DNA of 64,000 bases from Cylindrodendrum hubeiense (lineage: Eukaryota; Ascomycota; Sordariomycetes; Hypocreales; Nectriaceae), in NCBI GenBank assembly GCA_014621425.1, contig JAANBB010000059.1, forward strand, positions 87,931-151,930, given 5' to 3'. Every line of letters starts with the position of its first letter. Position 1 is the first letter of the stretch. The notes beneath the pieces were generated by a model, which worked only from the letters and a program-made list of their open reading frames with translations, was not told the origin of the DNA and searched no databases. Made by a program: the position numbers and the translations under genes. Positions 1 through 12,334 of this stretch are shown piece by piece.

Positions 1-460
1 GGAACGGATCTCGGGTTTTCAGAACTATCTATATTTATATTACGAAAGCAGTTTAAAAGGGCAAGGGGTGCGGCAAAGAGTTCAGAATTGGTTAATGGGA
101 AAGGTATCGCGTAGGCAGTAGTCGAAGGTAGATGATACGTAAGGCATAAGAGAAGCATCATCTGTAGTACAAATTTACCACCGAGGGTTGCCCAAAATTA
201 TGCTTGGCCGCTAAAAATACACTGTCTTAGCGGTCTTTCTTTACTCTCTGTGGCAGATTATTTCAGACAAACAAGGCTTCATTTTTACCGACCCACGTCG
301 TTGTAAACAACCAACAACCAACAACCAACAACCAACGAGCCACAACAACAGTGTCACGTTACAGTCCGAGCGGGCTATTTAAACGTGGCATGCACCACGC
401 TGTTCTCAAAAAGATCACGCCTCTTTCACAACATCACCACGCACACATCCTCCTGCCGCC
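1..460. other. 5' intergenic / promoter of the first gene
   Basis: No gene is visible. The stretch holds a short AACCAAC tandem repeat and a TATTTAAA box (376-383) about 80 bp before the ATG of the downstream gene, so its last ~150 bp are probably a core promoter and leader. Confidence 0.5.
309..336. repeat. Four-copy 7-bp tandem repeat (AACCAAC)
   Basis: Four perfect head-to-tail copies of AACCAAC lie in the presumed leader or promoter about 125 bp upstream of the ATG at 461. This may be only a microsatellite. A similar AACC/AACCAACC core recurs in the larger promoter repeat near 7.5 kb. Confidence 0.85.
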
Positions 461-1960
461 ATGGCAGACCCAGAATACATGGCGCACCTGGCTCGCATCA
501 GAGCGGAGCAGGAAGAATGCAAAGCCAAAAAACAACGCTGCAAAGAAGAAAAGGACCGGGAAAACGAGCTTCGTCGGGCGCAGATGACACCTGAAGAGCG
601 TGCGGCAGACATTGAAGATGAGAAGCGGAGGCAAGCCATCAGGAGGAGGTTCAAAGCGATTGAAGGCCTGGATATCGTTGCAATGGCTCTCAGCGGAGAG
701 TACCTCAACCCAAATCTGCAAGCTGCTGTCCTTGGGCAAACGCCGTATACGCCTGACCAGACGGCGTTTTTGCGCTCGCTAAATGGCTACAAGGAAGAGA
801 TGGGCGACATCCATGCGTTCCAACGGCGCGTCTACAAGATCCGCGACCTTGATCTTTGGTGGTGCTCTGCCGAGCTATGTAAGTTTGCGCTCTGTGATTG
901 GAGAATTCCCCGCTATGCAAAAGACTACAACAACACTGGCTTGGAGGACATGTACCAGAAGCAACTTGGTCGAGAGCGCAAAAACGACCGTCGGGAACAA
1001 GCTCGTGCCCTTGTTCGAGAAATTAATCTCAAACGCGCGCAATACTGGGCGCGCAAGATGCTCACTGAGTTTGAAGCGGCAGCCGGCAGAGGAGAGCAGC
1101 TCGATGCCCTCAAAGCCTGGGCTGGAATGAGAATTTCCAAGCCGTCCTGGATCCAGGAGATTATGGAGTCCGATGAGGAGTACGGCTTTGTTATCTACAA
1201 GTCTCACGAGATTGAGAATCGACCCGCTGTGGCTGAAGGACGCTGGCTTGAGGTCTGGGACGGTTCAGGTGACTTAGACTCGGACCTGTTCAAGTCATAT
1301 ATAGCTGCTTGTGGAAGTGTTTATGGCGGATGGTCACTCAGTAAGTATATAAAGCCTTCATGGGTTTCGGCTTGCCAAGAACATGGCCTTCCATCAGAGG
1401 ATAGTCCATCTGCCTTTAGAGAGTAAGAGTTTGACAATCACCTACCTGTTTAGCGATGGCTGACTTTGATTGACAGGCATTTCAAGACAGTGGAAGTTCC
1501 GAACCTTTCCAAGCCACGCATTCTGACGAACACATTCTTGGTTCTCGCCAATGATTGTGTTTTTCCTCAACTAGACACCCACGAGCTGAATTATGACTCT
1601 GAGTGCGGACCCAGACCTAATAAGCTGCTTCCGACTGAGCTTCCAACTTTCTTTCTCTGGGCTTATGACCCGGATTGGAAGCCTCCAATCCCCCCCGGAG
1701 ATACCACTAAATATGAACCTGCTATCGAGGCTTGCGCTTGTCGCGGCACCTTTGTGGGCGGCCATGGCGGTGCCGACGAAGATGGATACCAAGGTCGCGT
1801 CAAAGTCGCCATCCGCGACCTGTACGGCTGGTTCTACTACGCGAGGTCTACGGGAGTTGATCTCAAGGATTTGTGGCGCAAGGCACAAGGTATGCCAGAT
1901 CAGACATGGTATTGCAAGCCCGCATATTGGGATATAAGTCAGCCTGAATGGCTGGCATAA
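461..1960 (+). CDS. Uncharacterised charged/coiled-coil protein (481 aa)
   Basis: Two exons (461-1422, 1477-1960) join across a 54-nt intron that starts GTAAGAG and ends TTGACAG; its removal bypasses a TAA at 1424 and keeps frame. The ATG sits in a strong GCCGCCATGG context. Residues about 10-70 are dense in Lys, Arg, Glu and Gln and should form a helix or coiled coil. The middle contains 'YGFVIYKSHE', a pattern I associate with a fungal family of unknown function. The C-terminal third is rich in Trp, Tyr and Pro. No signal peptide or membrane segment is seen, so a soluble intracellular protein is likely. I do not recognise a function. Confidence 0.8.
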
Positions 1961-2500
1961 CGGCCATGAATGGGAAGAAGGGAGGTGTGAACTCTTCGAG
2001 GCCAGAAGGACTACTGTTGAGAGACTGGTGTAAATAAATATTGTACTGTTTCTTTTTATAAATATGTATGATCTAACTATTTCACTGTACAATGTAACCT
2101 CAATATTTTCGCAAGTAGAGGTGGTGGTGACGACAATGATGCTCTAGTCCTACTGAACTCCAAGAAACTATAGGTGTAATTCCCAAAGTTTCGATTTGGA
2201 GATTTCGGCCTCTTGCAGTTTCTGCGGGCCTTATCTAATGTGCCACCGTAGTGCCCTGCTATGAGGGTTCAGGTTGATTGGGTCTTTAATATGAGCTTAT
2301 TTCCCGAACTCTTCAATGTACTTGACAGTCACAGCCTGTTTCTACGTGTAACTCAACACTGGTTAACTCCAATGACGCTAGAGGTGACGGAACAAGCAGT
2401 ATTTATACAAGGCAATAGTCAAGATATTTATAAATTGTCTATGTTTAAAAAACGCAAAACCCTGTAGAGGCCCGATTGACTCAGACTGAGTCTGGTGCGC
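1961..2500. other. Convergent 3' intergenic region
   Basis: This is the shared 3' flank of two genes that end towards each other. It is AT-rich with possible polyadenylation stretches near 2035-2065. A 68-codon ATG frame at 2261-2467 has no coding character that I can defend. Confidence 0.5.
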
Positions 2501-5500
2501 CTAGGGATCTGATCCATCCGAACCACCACCGCTGTCATCATCTGGATCGTAATCCGGGTCGTTGACCCTGTCATCCTCGTCCGATCCGTCATCGACACCA
2601 CCTCCGTCCGACCAAAAGTTTATGGGTAACGTGATTTCCGTGTCTACCCGGCTTCGGAGATCATCCAACAACGCAACAACATTGAACGCCTCTTGGATTT
2701 CCATAGTCGCATCTCCGGCAGTTCCTTGGTTAAGGTAGGCACTCAAGAGGTTAGCTGCGCGGACGTTCCACAAATCCCTGAGTTCGTCCATGCTTTCATC
2801 CAAGTGAGCTCTGGTATTGTTCACCATTCGCTCGTAGTGTTGATTCATGTAGTTCCTCCAGTGTTGGTCGAGATGCGGGTCAGCCGGGCGGGTTCCAGTG
2901 TTTCTCTGAACTTGATCCATGTAAGGTGTGCTGAAGTCTTGCAGAATTTGAACCATTTGTTCGTTCTGCCTGCGCATTCGGAGCTGGATATTAGCGTGGT
3001 TGAGATATTGAAAAACTCCAAATGTCTATTCGGTTAACATGTGAGCGCCAGCAAGGTTGCGTTGAGAAAACTTACATAATGAAAGAGGGTGCCAGCTAAT
3101 GATGTATAGCGCGTGCCTATATTGTTCGTGATGGTGTGCCAACGGTCACCGCCAATCACTGCCCTCAGACCCCAAATCTATTTGGTGTTAGCCGAGTCCA
3201 TGGGGATTAGTTTGGGATGACTTACCCTTGCTTTAACCAGGTTGAGGGTGTCTTCGACGTTGACCATGTTCTCTGTGTTTGTCTGAGAGCCGATGACGTC
3301 CCACATCCGCCTGATAACAGACTCTGTATTTCCTGCTTCTTCCCATGTAGCAAAGCTGATGTTCAAGTAATCAACGACAATTTCCCTTCCTAGGCCATTT
3401 GGTGCCAGAATGTTCACCGCCACTTGCGTCAGTCGGTCGTCCTCCGAATCAGCATCCAAAGCGGGGAGCATTCCGTTGGCTAGCCATTGTATAAAGTCAG
3501 GCACTGTTTGCTCCTCGGTGGGGTGTTCGGCTGGAATTATTAGCCGAGTGCTTGCCTATTATCTGATGATTGGCACTCACCTTGGCGGTTATTCCTATTG
3601 CTGGGTTCGTTAAGTCGCAGCTGGGCGTTGGTGCAGTCAAAAGGATCAAAATACATTGAATATATATCGTTGTCGCCGTTGTGTTGTGCTAAGCGATCTC
3701 CGTTAAAGTAAGTATCTGAAACGGTATTCCAATCAGTGCCTTGGAGGTTGCGAATGAAAGAACGAGATTGTCCGTAACCACCGGCCCGGAGAACCAGCTT
3801 GGAATTCTCAGCGGGGATCTCGACGTCGTCGTCAGAGTCTTCTCCTGGATTCCCATCGTAGGGCTTATCCCAGAAATCATCTGGCATAAAGCCCCGGATA
3901 TTTCCGGGTGGGCATGCCATCCGTTTTGCAGAGCCATTATGGCGTATGAAATCATTCCATTGGTTCATCTGACATAACACCGAGCCTGCAGCTTCCAATG
4001 GATGTTCTTGGACCAGGTTTTTCACGCTTTCAGACATCCAGTAGACTTCACGGAGCTTGTCCGTGGTGGCAAATGTCCAACGTTTGCCCATCAAGTCGTT
4101 CCATTCTTCGTCGATGTGGACGATGGCGTCTGATAGCATAGTAACCGCGGCCTGTTTCACGAACGCCACTTCACTCAAGCGCACGTCTCGTTTTCTAGCA
4201 TTCTCAAGTGTTGTAGGCTCGCCAGGCTCTGTGGGTGTTGATCTGACTGATTTGGACTTAGGAGGGTCGTTGCTTGAGAAAGGGCAGACAGGGGCATCGA
4301 CCCAGGACGCCATCATCTCTCGCCGGTACTGTTCAGCCTCTTGGTCGTCATGAGGTGGCGTGGTAACCCGTGCCTTGCAGCAGTAAGCTCTACTTCCAGA
4401 TTTGCACTCGTCTGACTTGTCGTCCAACGCCAACTTGACAAATGGTGAAGGACAGCCTGCTCGGCAGTGCCCATCGTCAAGTGCATCGTTATTCCAGAAG
4501 CATTGCTCCCATTTCTCGGCAGATGTATCGCTGAGACAGCAGTAGGTCTGAGGAGCTGGAATATTAAACAGGTTCAAAAATCCACCCTTATTGTAGCATT
4601 GGGTAGCTCCACTGCCACGAGAGGCCGAAACAAGGGGATGCATGCCCTCTCCCATATCACTGCAAGCGGCCTCTTCCGAGCCCTGGAGCCCACATTTCGG
4701 CTCCTTGCCTTTCCACCTGCAGTGATTCCAGATCTTCATTCCGTCAATGTCCTTGCCGTCTGAACTTGTTCGGCAACAGGCCAGTTGACTTAGACCGTTG
4801 CTGCAAGCCGTGCCAGTAGAGCCAACTTCTACTCCTGAATGACTGGGGCATTCAGGATTGCATTTGCCGCCATTATGGAAGAGCCATTGACACCATGGCT
4901 CTGGGCCAGGAGGACAGCAGAACTTCCGTGACTGATCCTTACACCCTGTATCATCCCACATCCTCTCTCCCGCTTTCGTATAGTAGGGGTCACGGCGTCG
5001 TACATGCTGCCAACCTGAGGGGCAACCTTGACCACAGTTGGTCCACCTGCATTGGTCTCGAGGGATGGTATCTGACAGATCGGTGTCAGTATCTACTCCG
5101 GACTCAGTGGCTTCTGAATCGCTGTCCGCCCTCCTGCTGTGGTGCGTTCCATTGGATGGCTTGTCTGCGGGTTGAACTTGAGGACTGCCAATAACTGTTT
5201 GTAGGGACTTTGAGAAGGTGCCGTACTTGTTGTCATGATTCACAGCCCATACCATGACACCTCCCATGCACTGGCTGCGGGCAAGATCAACCTTGAGTTT
5301 GAGTGTAGTCTCGTCGTCGTAGGTGATCCATTGGTCTTCATAAACGAATACCTTGACAGCAGCTTCGTTTTCAAGTATTGATGTTGCTTTGTTGTTAGAC
5401 ATAATACGGGTGATCTCAGCGTTACTAACAAGTCCAATCTCTCCAGAACAACCCCTCAACTCCCCAGCTGAGTCAAACGGGCATCCTTTCGAGACACACT

Positions 5501-6877
5501 TGGAGTCGGACGCTGTAAAAGTCCGCGAGTAGAATGCCAAGCCCATGACCACCTTGGATGAAGGCACGCTACTCCTCCAGATCAAGTCCATGACATTCCT
5601 GATCTCCGTAAGGTTGGTGTGCGCATTGAGTTGGTTATCTGTCCAGGTGTCGGGAGAGTTGAATGCTCCTGAAACGAGTTAGCCAATTGTAACGGGAAGA
5701 ATTGAGGATAGGAAACTTACCGTGAAGATCGAACGACAAGACATTGAACCAGTTTACATACTTTGACAGACCTTGCAGATCAAAGTACTGTAAGTATGAG
5801 TACACAGCTGGGACTGTCATCGAAAAGCCATTCCGCTGACCGTTGGTTCGCAAAGCCATTTGAAGGTTCCTCGCGAAACTAACCAAATTCTCAATGACAT
5901 CGGCGTTTCCGCCCCTCACTGTAGCCCCGGGATACCTCCAATCAATGTCAACACCATCAAAGTTGTAGGTGTTCATGAATGAGATCAAAGATGTGATGAA
6001 AGTTCTTAGGTTGGCTTCAGATGCAATCATCCTGCTGAAGGTGTCCTTGGTAGGCCCATCGTTGAATGCCCAACCACCAACGCTGATGAACACCTTCAGG
6101 CCAGGGTTAGACTTTCTGAGCTGCGTCACTTGACCATACGTTTCGGCGTCCCCTTTGAATGCTGGTGTAATCCGGAATGTGTCTGGGTCAATCACGGCAT
6201 AGGCAAAGTTGAGATGGGTGTAGACACCAGCCTGAATGTCGCCAGGAATGAACCGGTCACATGAGCGATGAGCTGCACTTCCCTCATAGTAGCCGATAAC
6301 ACGATTGACAGGGTAATCTTTGTTGCAAGAAGGCTTGCTGAACTTTCTGTCGCCACAGTACTCTTGTGTGATTCCACAGTAGCTAAATAGTCAGCAAAAT
6401 ACAAACATGAGTAGGCTAGTATAATAACGCACCCAGCATCTGAACAGCAGGCATTCAAAGGACATTCGCTAGTCTTGGACCATTGCGAACCAAATCCCGG
6501 ATCGCACTCGCTTTTGGAATCGCAGTTGCCGACACAGATTTCCGAGGCACAATCTGATGGATCAGTGCCTGATATAGCTTGAGTTTGGGTTGGTACTTAC
6601 AGTCAGGGCCGAAGCCGCAAAATCCAGCCTCGTTACAACAAGAGCCATCTTGACAAGGGTTTCTCGAATCACAAGCAAGTTTGAAGTCGCAAGTGCTCTG
6701 ACAACCCTCGCCGCAGTACCCTTCAGTGGTTCCGCAGAACCCATCCTTGCTGCAACATCCTGTTGCGCATAGGTTATTCTTGCTACATCTCGCTTGCGAG
6801 AGTACGCCATGGAAAAATAAAGCTAACGAGAGAAAAAGTACAAGGCGGGAAAGGGGCGTTCCGCGTAGTTGGGCCAT
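2501..6877 (-). CDS. Subgroup-C GH18 chitinase-like protein with hevein domains; catalytic Glu replaced by Arg (1350 aa)
   Basis: Seven exons (6877-6601, 6553-6433, 6382-5721, 5668-3581, 3503-3226, 3177-3076, 3025-2501) close to 4053 nt. A signal peptide (residues 1-27) is followed by a hevein-type chitin-binding domain (about 28-66), further Cys-rich hevein-like segments to about 150, the GH18 barrel (about 160-505), a long Cys-rich region, and a C-terminal domain ending in an acidic Asp/Gly/Ser tail. This is the layout of fungal subgroup-C chitinases, relatives of the yeast killer-toxin chitinase subunit. The barrel motif DxxDxDxE reads DGVDIDWR, so residue 282 is Arg (AGG at 5935-5937) where the family has the catalytic acid Glu. 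All reading frames are open and splice sites normal, so this is a substitution in an otherwise intact gene. Chitin binding without hydrolysis is the inference. It is divergent from a GH55-LysM gene. Confidence 0.93.
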
Positions 6878-7731
6878 GACAATGGCGTGAAAGACAGTAG
6901 AGAAGATATGGTCGAGAAAACAACGAAGAGTGAATTAAGATCCAAGGTTAGCATGAGCAATGAGCAATAGACTGGGAGTGAATGGGCTTATAAGCATTTG
7001 CAGTGGTATATGGTGCTGTTGGGTCCTACGAGAGACCCCGCTGCTCAAAGAGAGACATCAAGAACGAGGCTTACCAACGAAAGAGCCTTTGGGCCGTTGT
7101 TGGCGTACCGAATAGAACATGTAAATCAGGTCAGGGGAGGTTGTCGAAGTTTCAAGTAAATCCAAGGCAGACAAATCCTACCGAAAGGACATTACAGCCA
7201 GAGCAATACGAGGGGAAACTCTTCGTCATCTGCAGATTAATGGAGACATTGGGCGAGCTAACTGAATCTTGAGTGATGTTAGTTGTGGTGTTCGACCAAC
7301 TGAAACGCCAAGTATAGCAGCACATGGTCTTGTTGAGGCGAAGCGACCCTTGGCCGATGCTCTGACTAGTGCACGGGTCTATCGTGGGGCATCCCACCGC
7401 CAAAGTTGGGATGGTCGATGCAGAGTCAAATAGGTTATGTGGACCTTTCTGCCTGACCCGCGAATCCTTCTTATTTACCATTTGCTCAGGTGGCCCTATT
7501 AGGGAGCCGAGCGCTTAACCAACCAACCGTATGCAAGTTATCATAACCAACCAACCGTATACAAGTTATCATAGCCAACCAACCGTATACGAGTTATCAT
7601 AACCAACCAACCGTATACGAGTTATAAAGAATATCCAGAGACGAAGCACTTCTACTTCGATTCATTCAACATTTTCTCTCTCCAATTGCATCTTTCTTTA
7701 TTCACTCATTCTCACTTTCTACTTGTCCATC
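6878..7731. promoter_or_regulatory. Shared bidirectional promoter of the GH18-like and GH55-LysM genes
   Basis: This 854-bp stretch separates two divergent ATGs and holds the 28-bp tandem repeat close to the GH55 side, followed by a pyrimidine-rich leader (about 7650-7725). Short ATG frames exist on both strands (7003-7272 plus, 7152-7481 minus, the latter Cys-containing), but neither shows a recognisable domain. Co-regulation of the two flanking genes is inferred from the arrangement. Confidence 0.55.
7517..7625. repeat. Four-copy 28-bp tandem repeat in promoter
   Basis: Copies start at 7517, 7545, 7573 and 7601; the last lacks its final three bases. Each begins with two or three AACC-like units and carries CCGTATRC(A/G)AGTTAT. 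Differences are limited to four positions or fewer. The array ends about 107 bp before the GH55 start codon, where activator sites would be expected. Phased binding sites for a regulator are possible; a neutral minisatellite is the alternative. Confidence 0.9.
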
Positions 7732-10700
7732 ATGACACGCTCTTTAGCCAGGTGGCTTCTTTTCTCTCTTTTATCCTCCCTTATTCTTGCGAAGTTTCAT
7801 TCGCCCACTCTCTCCCCGCTTCCGTCTGGCCTGGATGAGACTGAGTCAACATTGATTGATAGATTCGACAGCCCAGTAGCTGCTCGATCAGATCTATCTA
7901 TTGAGGATGCTCGCAAGCTCGTTGCAAAGGGCCAGATCGCCATGGCTGAGGAGAATGGCAAGATACTTCGCAAAACACATGATCGCCATGGCGCCGTTAA
8001 GGCAGCCAACAGTTACGATGCCTCTGGTGATGTGCCGACGTTGAAGTACAAAAATGAGCCTGTCTCTGAGAAGCGGGACTCTGCAAGTTCGTCTGGCTCG
8101 TCATACAAAGTTCCCGTGGAGCTTATCCAAGCTGCAAGAGTCTTGGCTGAGGCATATCCACTGGCGCTGGACGGTGACTCTCAGTTTATTGACCAGTCCA
8201 AAAGCCTCAGAGCTGAACGCAGCCAACGTGACACATTCGCCATGGCTCCCGTTCTGCAAAAGGGAGACGGTTTGAGTACATTTGGCGCCAAGCCTGGTGC
8301 TGCTTATCGTTTTTCTGGCAACGAGTCCGAGTCTGGGCAACCGGAAGACACAGACGGCGGCCTTGAGAAACGATCAGTTTCCCACTGGTGGATGGCCAAC
8401 ATCAAGCAGCAAGGATCCAGCCCCTTCGCCCCGGAAGGCTACAAGGTGAGTTAGATGAGTTCCTCAGGTTTGTAGGATACTAACGTTATCAGGTCTGGAG
8501 AAACGTTAAGGATTACGGCGCCAAAGGTAAGGCCCCATCTTTCTCGATGTGAGACACCTTGAAACTAACAGCCGGTAGGTGATGGCAAGTCTGATGACAC
8601 TGAGGCTATCAACCGCGCCATATCTGACGGCGGAAGGTGTGGTCAGAACTGCTCCGGAAGCACCGTCTACCCAGCTACTGTCTACTTTCCGCCCGGTGTC
8701 TATCTGGTCAGCAGTTCTATCATTCAGTACTACAACACTGAGATTGTTGGAGATGTGAGTTCTACCTCTGTTTATTCTGAGAAATTCTGACCAGGCAGCC
8801 ACTGAATGAACCCCGAATTGTTGCCGCCCCTAGTTTCGTTGGACTTGGTGTCATTACCACCAACGTCTACAACAGTGAAGATACCCAGTCGTGAGTTTAC
8901 TTATCTATGGTATTAAACCCTTAACTCACTCATCTCTCTAGGTACTCGAATACTCGGAACTTTCTCCGCAGTGTGAGAAATCTTTATATCGATATTCGCC
9001 ACACCCCGAAAAAGGCCCAGGTCTGCGGTATTCATTGGCAGGTTGCTCAAGGGACATCCATTGAGAATGTCGTTTTCTGGGCCGACACCGCTGAAGACAC
9101 TACGCAGCAGGTAAATTGATGACTTTTCCGGATCTTAGCAGATACTAACATTTTCAGGGCATCTACATGGAGAATGGAAGTGGCGGCTTTCTATCGAACC
9201 TATTGTTCGTTGGTGGCAAATACGGGTAAGGTGACAGAGAACCACAACTGGACATTGACTAACATGGCGCAGCGCCTTCATGGGCAATCAGCAATTTACC
9301 GCAAGTGAGCTATGGTTTACGGACATTGTAGACACCGCAATCCAGCTTCGTTGGGATTGGGGCTGGACCTTCCAGGGCATCAATTTCAAGAATGTCAGGA
9401 CTGGATTCAAGATCGTCGGCGGGGATCAAAAGGTGAGTCACGCTAGCCTTTGGAGTGTTGCATTCGCTGACTTATCTAGACTGCAGATTATCAGGGTGTA
9501 GGATCTATGGTAGTCACAGATGTGCAAGGAGAGGCCATGGATACCTTGATCTCGTCTTCTCTTCACACTGACAACTCCACTTCAATGCTCATTCAAAACG
9601 CCTTACTAAAGGATGTCGATACGTTTATTATCGATGAGATCCGTGGCGAAGTTCTTTTACCTGGAGATGGTGATGAAGAGAAGATCCTCCCAATCGAGTC
9701 GTGGGGTTTTGGCCGCGTCACGGATACTGGGGGCAACACCACCTTCGTTAACGGTGGGAATATCGCAGCCCCCAAAAGGAACTCGACATTAACAAGACCT
9801 GGACCATCAAAGACCCTCCGAAACATTGAATATTTCTTCACTAGGAGACGCCCTAGCTACGCGAATCTTGGGGGTTGCGAGTTAGTCGACGTGAAATCAT
9901 GGGGTGCTAAGGGAGACGGCAAATCGGATGACACAGCTGCGTTGAACCGCGCTTTCAAAGCCGCAGCCAACATGTCGGCTGTTGTCTATGTTCCATATGG
10001 TGTCTATATAATCAGGGATACAGTCACCATCCCTGTCGGTTCTCGGGTCATCGGGCAAACCTGGCCTCAGTTTATGGGGGCCGGTGCCAAGTTCGAAGAC
10101 ATCAACAAGCCCAAACCCGTGGTTCGAGTTGGAGTGTCTGGAAACAAGGGAGTTGCCGAGATCCAATCACTCATGTTTACAGTCCGCGGTCCTACAGCGG
10201 GCGCTATTCTCCTCGAATGGAACGTTCACGAGTCCTTCCAAGGATCAGCCGGCCTTTGGGGTGAGTTATCCTTCGCAAACTTGATCTAGGATGCTAACGT
10301 CTACAGACTCCCACTTCAGAGTTGGCGGCGCCGAGGGTAGCAACCTTCAAGCCCAAGATTGCCCCAGTCTTCCAAATACTATGAACTCCGGGTGCATCGC
10401 AGCATCTCTGATGCTCCATGTCACACCCAAGGCGTCTGCGTACCTTGAAAATGTCTGGGTTTGGGCAGCGGACCACGACATTGACGACAACAAGCAAGCA
10501 AATATTGACGTATATGCGGCAAGGGGCATACTTATCGAGAGTAGCGGGCCTACCTGGCTCTGGGGAACGTCAGTCGAGCACTGCATTCTCTACCAATACC
10601 AGCTCTCTGGTGCAGAAAACGTCATGATGGGCTTGGTCCAAACCGAGTCCCCTTACTTCCAGCCCTACCCATCAAGCCCTGGTCCTTTCTACAACCAACT

Positions 10701-12334
10701 GGGCGCTTTCCCCGATGACCCGAATTTTCAAGACTGTGCTGAAGATGATGCCTCTTGTGGGTTCTCCTGGGGAGTTCGGGTGATCGACTCAAAGACTGTC
10801 TACGTCCTCGGCACTGGGCTGTACTCCTGGTTCCAGAAGTACGATCGCAAGTGTATCGACAACGGCAAAATGAATTGTCAGGAAAAGATCTTCTATACTG
10901 AACAGACTTCTGACATATGGATCTACAACCTCGTTACCATAGGCGTCACCGAAATGATCTCACCGTTCAGCGGCGAGCCAATGGACGCAATATCCAACCG
11001 CAATGGCTTTGCATCTTCTCTGCTTGCCTGGAGAGGAGGCATTAATGAAACTACAGGCCTGCGAGAGTTTGACGGCTATATCTTGCATAGCCCTGAGACG
11101 GTTGGAAATGCCAAGAACTTGACCCAAGCTTGTCGAAAAGCACTAACGGCCAAGGTCAAGTGTCATGACTATACACGAAAGTTCACCACGCCACGATATC
11201 ACGGCATCATCCCCACCAACAACGTCAAGGTGGCTTGGATATGCGCAGACGAGTGTAAACAATCCATTGATCAATGGGTTGATTCCGTTGGAAGGGTCTG
11301 CAAGGGGCAAACGTGGGCAAATGGCGCACCAGCCGAATACATGGGAGGACATATCCAGTATGCCCTCAAAGAACAATGCCAAAGGGATGATGGAACGAAC
11401 AAGTGGTGTAATGGTAAGCAACAACGATACTTGACCGAAGGCGCACTAGCTAACACTTCTAGATATCATTGCCGACTTCGACAATTTTACCTCTTTTGAT
11501 GAAGAGCGCCAGGAACAAATCTGTTCAGACTGCTACGTGGGACGATTGCAGATGATGCAGGCTAGTCCATACTCGATCTACAGGGCGTACACCTTTTACC
11601 AAGACGCCCTGAAGTCTGTCAAGCAGAGGTGCAATCTCAAAAAACAAGAGACCGAGCCTCAACCTCCTCTTATTCCTGTTCAGTCGGAGCCCGAAACATG
11701 GTGCTTATCAAACAACATCTACAACACCACTGACGGAGATACCTGCGACTCAATCGCCAAGAAGTTCAGCGTTTCATCTGCATCCATCTATATTGGCAAC
11801 TCCAACGTACAAAACTGCTCAAGCATCGACGCCGGAACTAGTGTCTGTCTGTCACTCGAGTGTGACACATATGCCCGTGAATCTAAGCAAGATTGCATGG
11901 CTGTCTCTATCGTCACTGGAGTCAAGATTCCCAAAATCAAGCAGTTTAACCCATGGATCACAAACAAATGCGACAACATTAAAACGGCAAGTTTGACTTA
12001 CGGAAACGTTCTCTGTGTCTCTCCTATTGGTGGAGAGTTCAGGGACACGGCCAACAAAACAAGGGGCAGCACGGTGAACCCCGAGTATACAAGGAAGGCG
12101 GTAGATCCTCCAGCGAAGGCTGAAGTTGCTCACGGAACTACCCTCAACTGCGGCCGTTGGCATACCGCCCAAAAGGGAGAGAATTGCGCAAGCATTATGC
12201 AAAACTTGATCACTTCTTCCTTATTCCGCAAAATCAACCCTTCTCTTCGTGGTGGCGACTGTACGTCAAAGCTTGTGTCTGGTCTGTCTTACTGCAATGG
12301 GCCTATCCCAGGATGGAGTAGCAAGGAGAAATGA
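7732..12334 (+). CDS. Secreted GH55 exo-beta-1,3-glucanase with three LysM modules (1390 aa)
   Basis: Ten exons (7732-8445, 8493-8526, 8579-8754, 8799-8890, 8942-9110, 9158-9225, 9273-9432, 9480-10260, 10307-11413, 11463-12334) close to 4173 nt. The ATG at 7732 opens a signal peptide of about 22 residues. A ~190-residue pro-region holds two Lys-Arg sites (114-115, 213-214), the second directly before the catalytic module, suggesting Kex2 processing. Two beta-helix lobes of the GH55/pectate-lyase-3 type follow, each opening with a YGAKGDGKSDDT-like signature (about 243 and 610). Three Cys-containing LysM-like modules lie at about 1178-1230, 1231-1290 and 1325-1385. GH55 enzymes release glucose from beta-1,3-glucan; LysM modules bind chitin. 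The combination fits attack on, or remodelling of, fungal walls. Exact LysM limits are approximate. Confidence 0.93.

Noticed and set aside
1341..1476. GTAAGT at 1341 as donor in the first gene
   Set aside because: It would give a 136-nt intron and break the frame; the donor at 1423 keeps it.
6569..6600. Alternative 32-nt intron for the first GH18 intron
   Set aside because: Too short for a fungal intron; the 47-nt option (6554-6600) is in the same frame and gives the expected GFGPDYC.
7152..7481. 109-codon minus-strand frame with cysteines in the GH18/GH55 promoter
   Set aside because: True ATG but no signal peptide, no domain and it sits inside the shared promoter.
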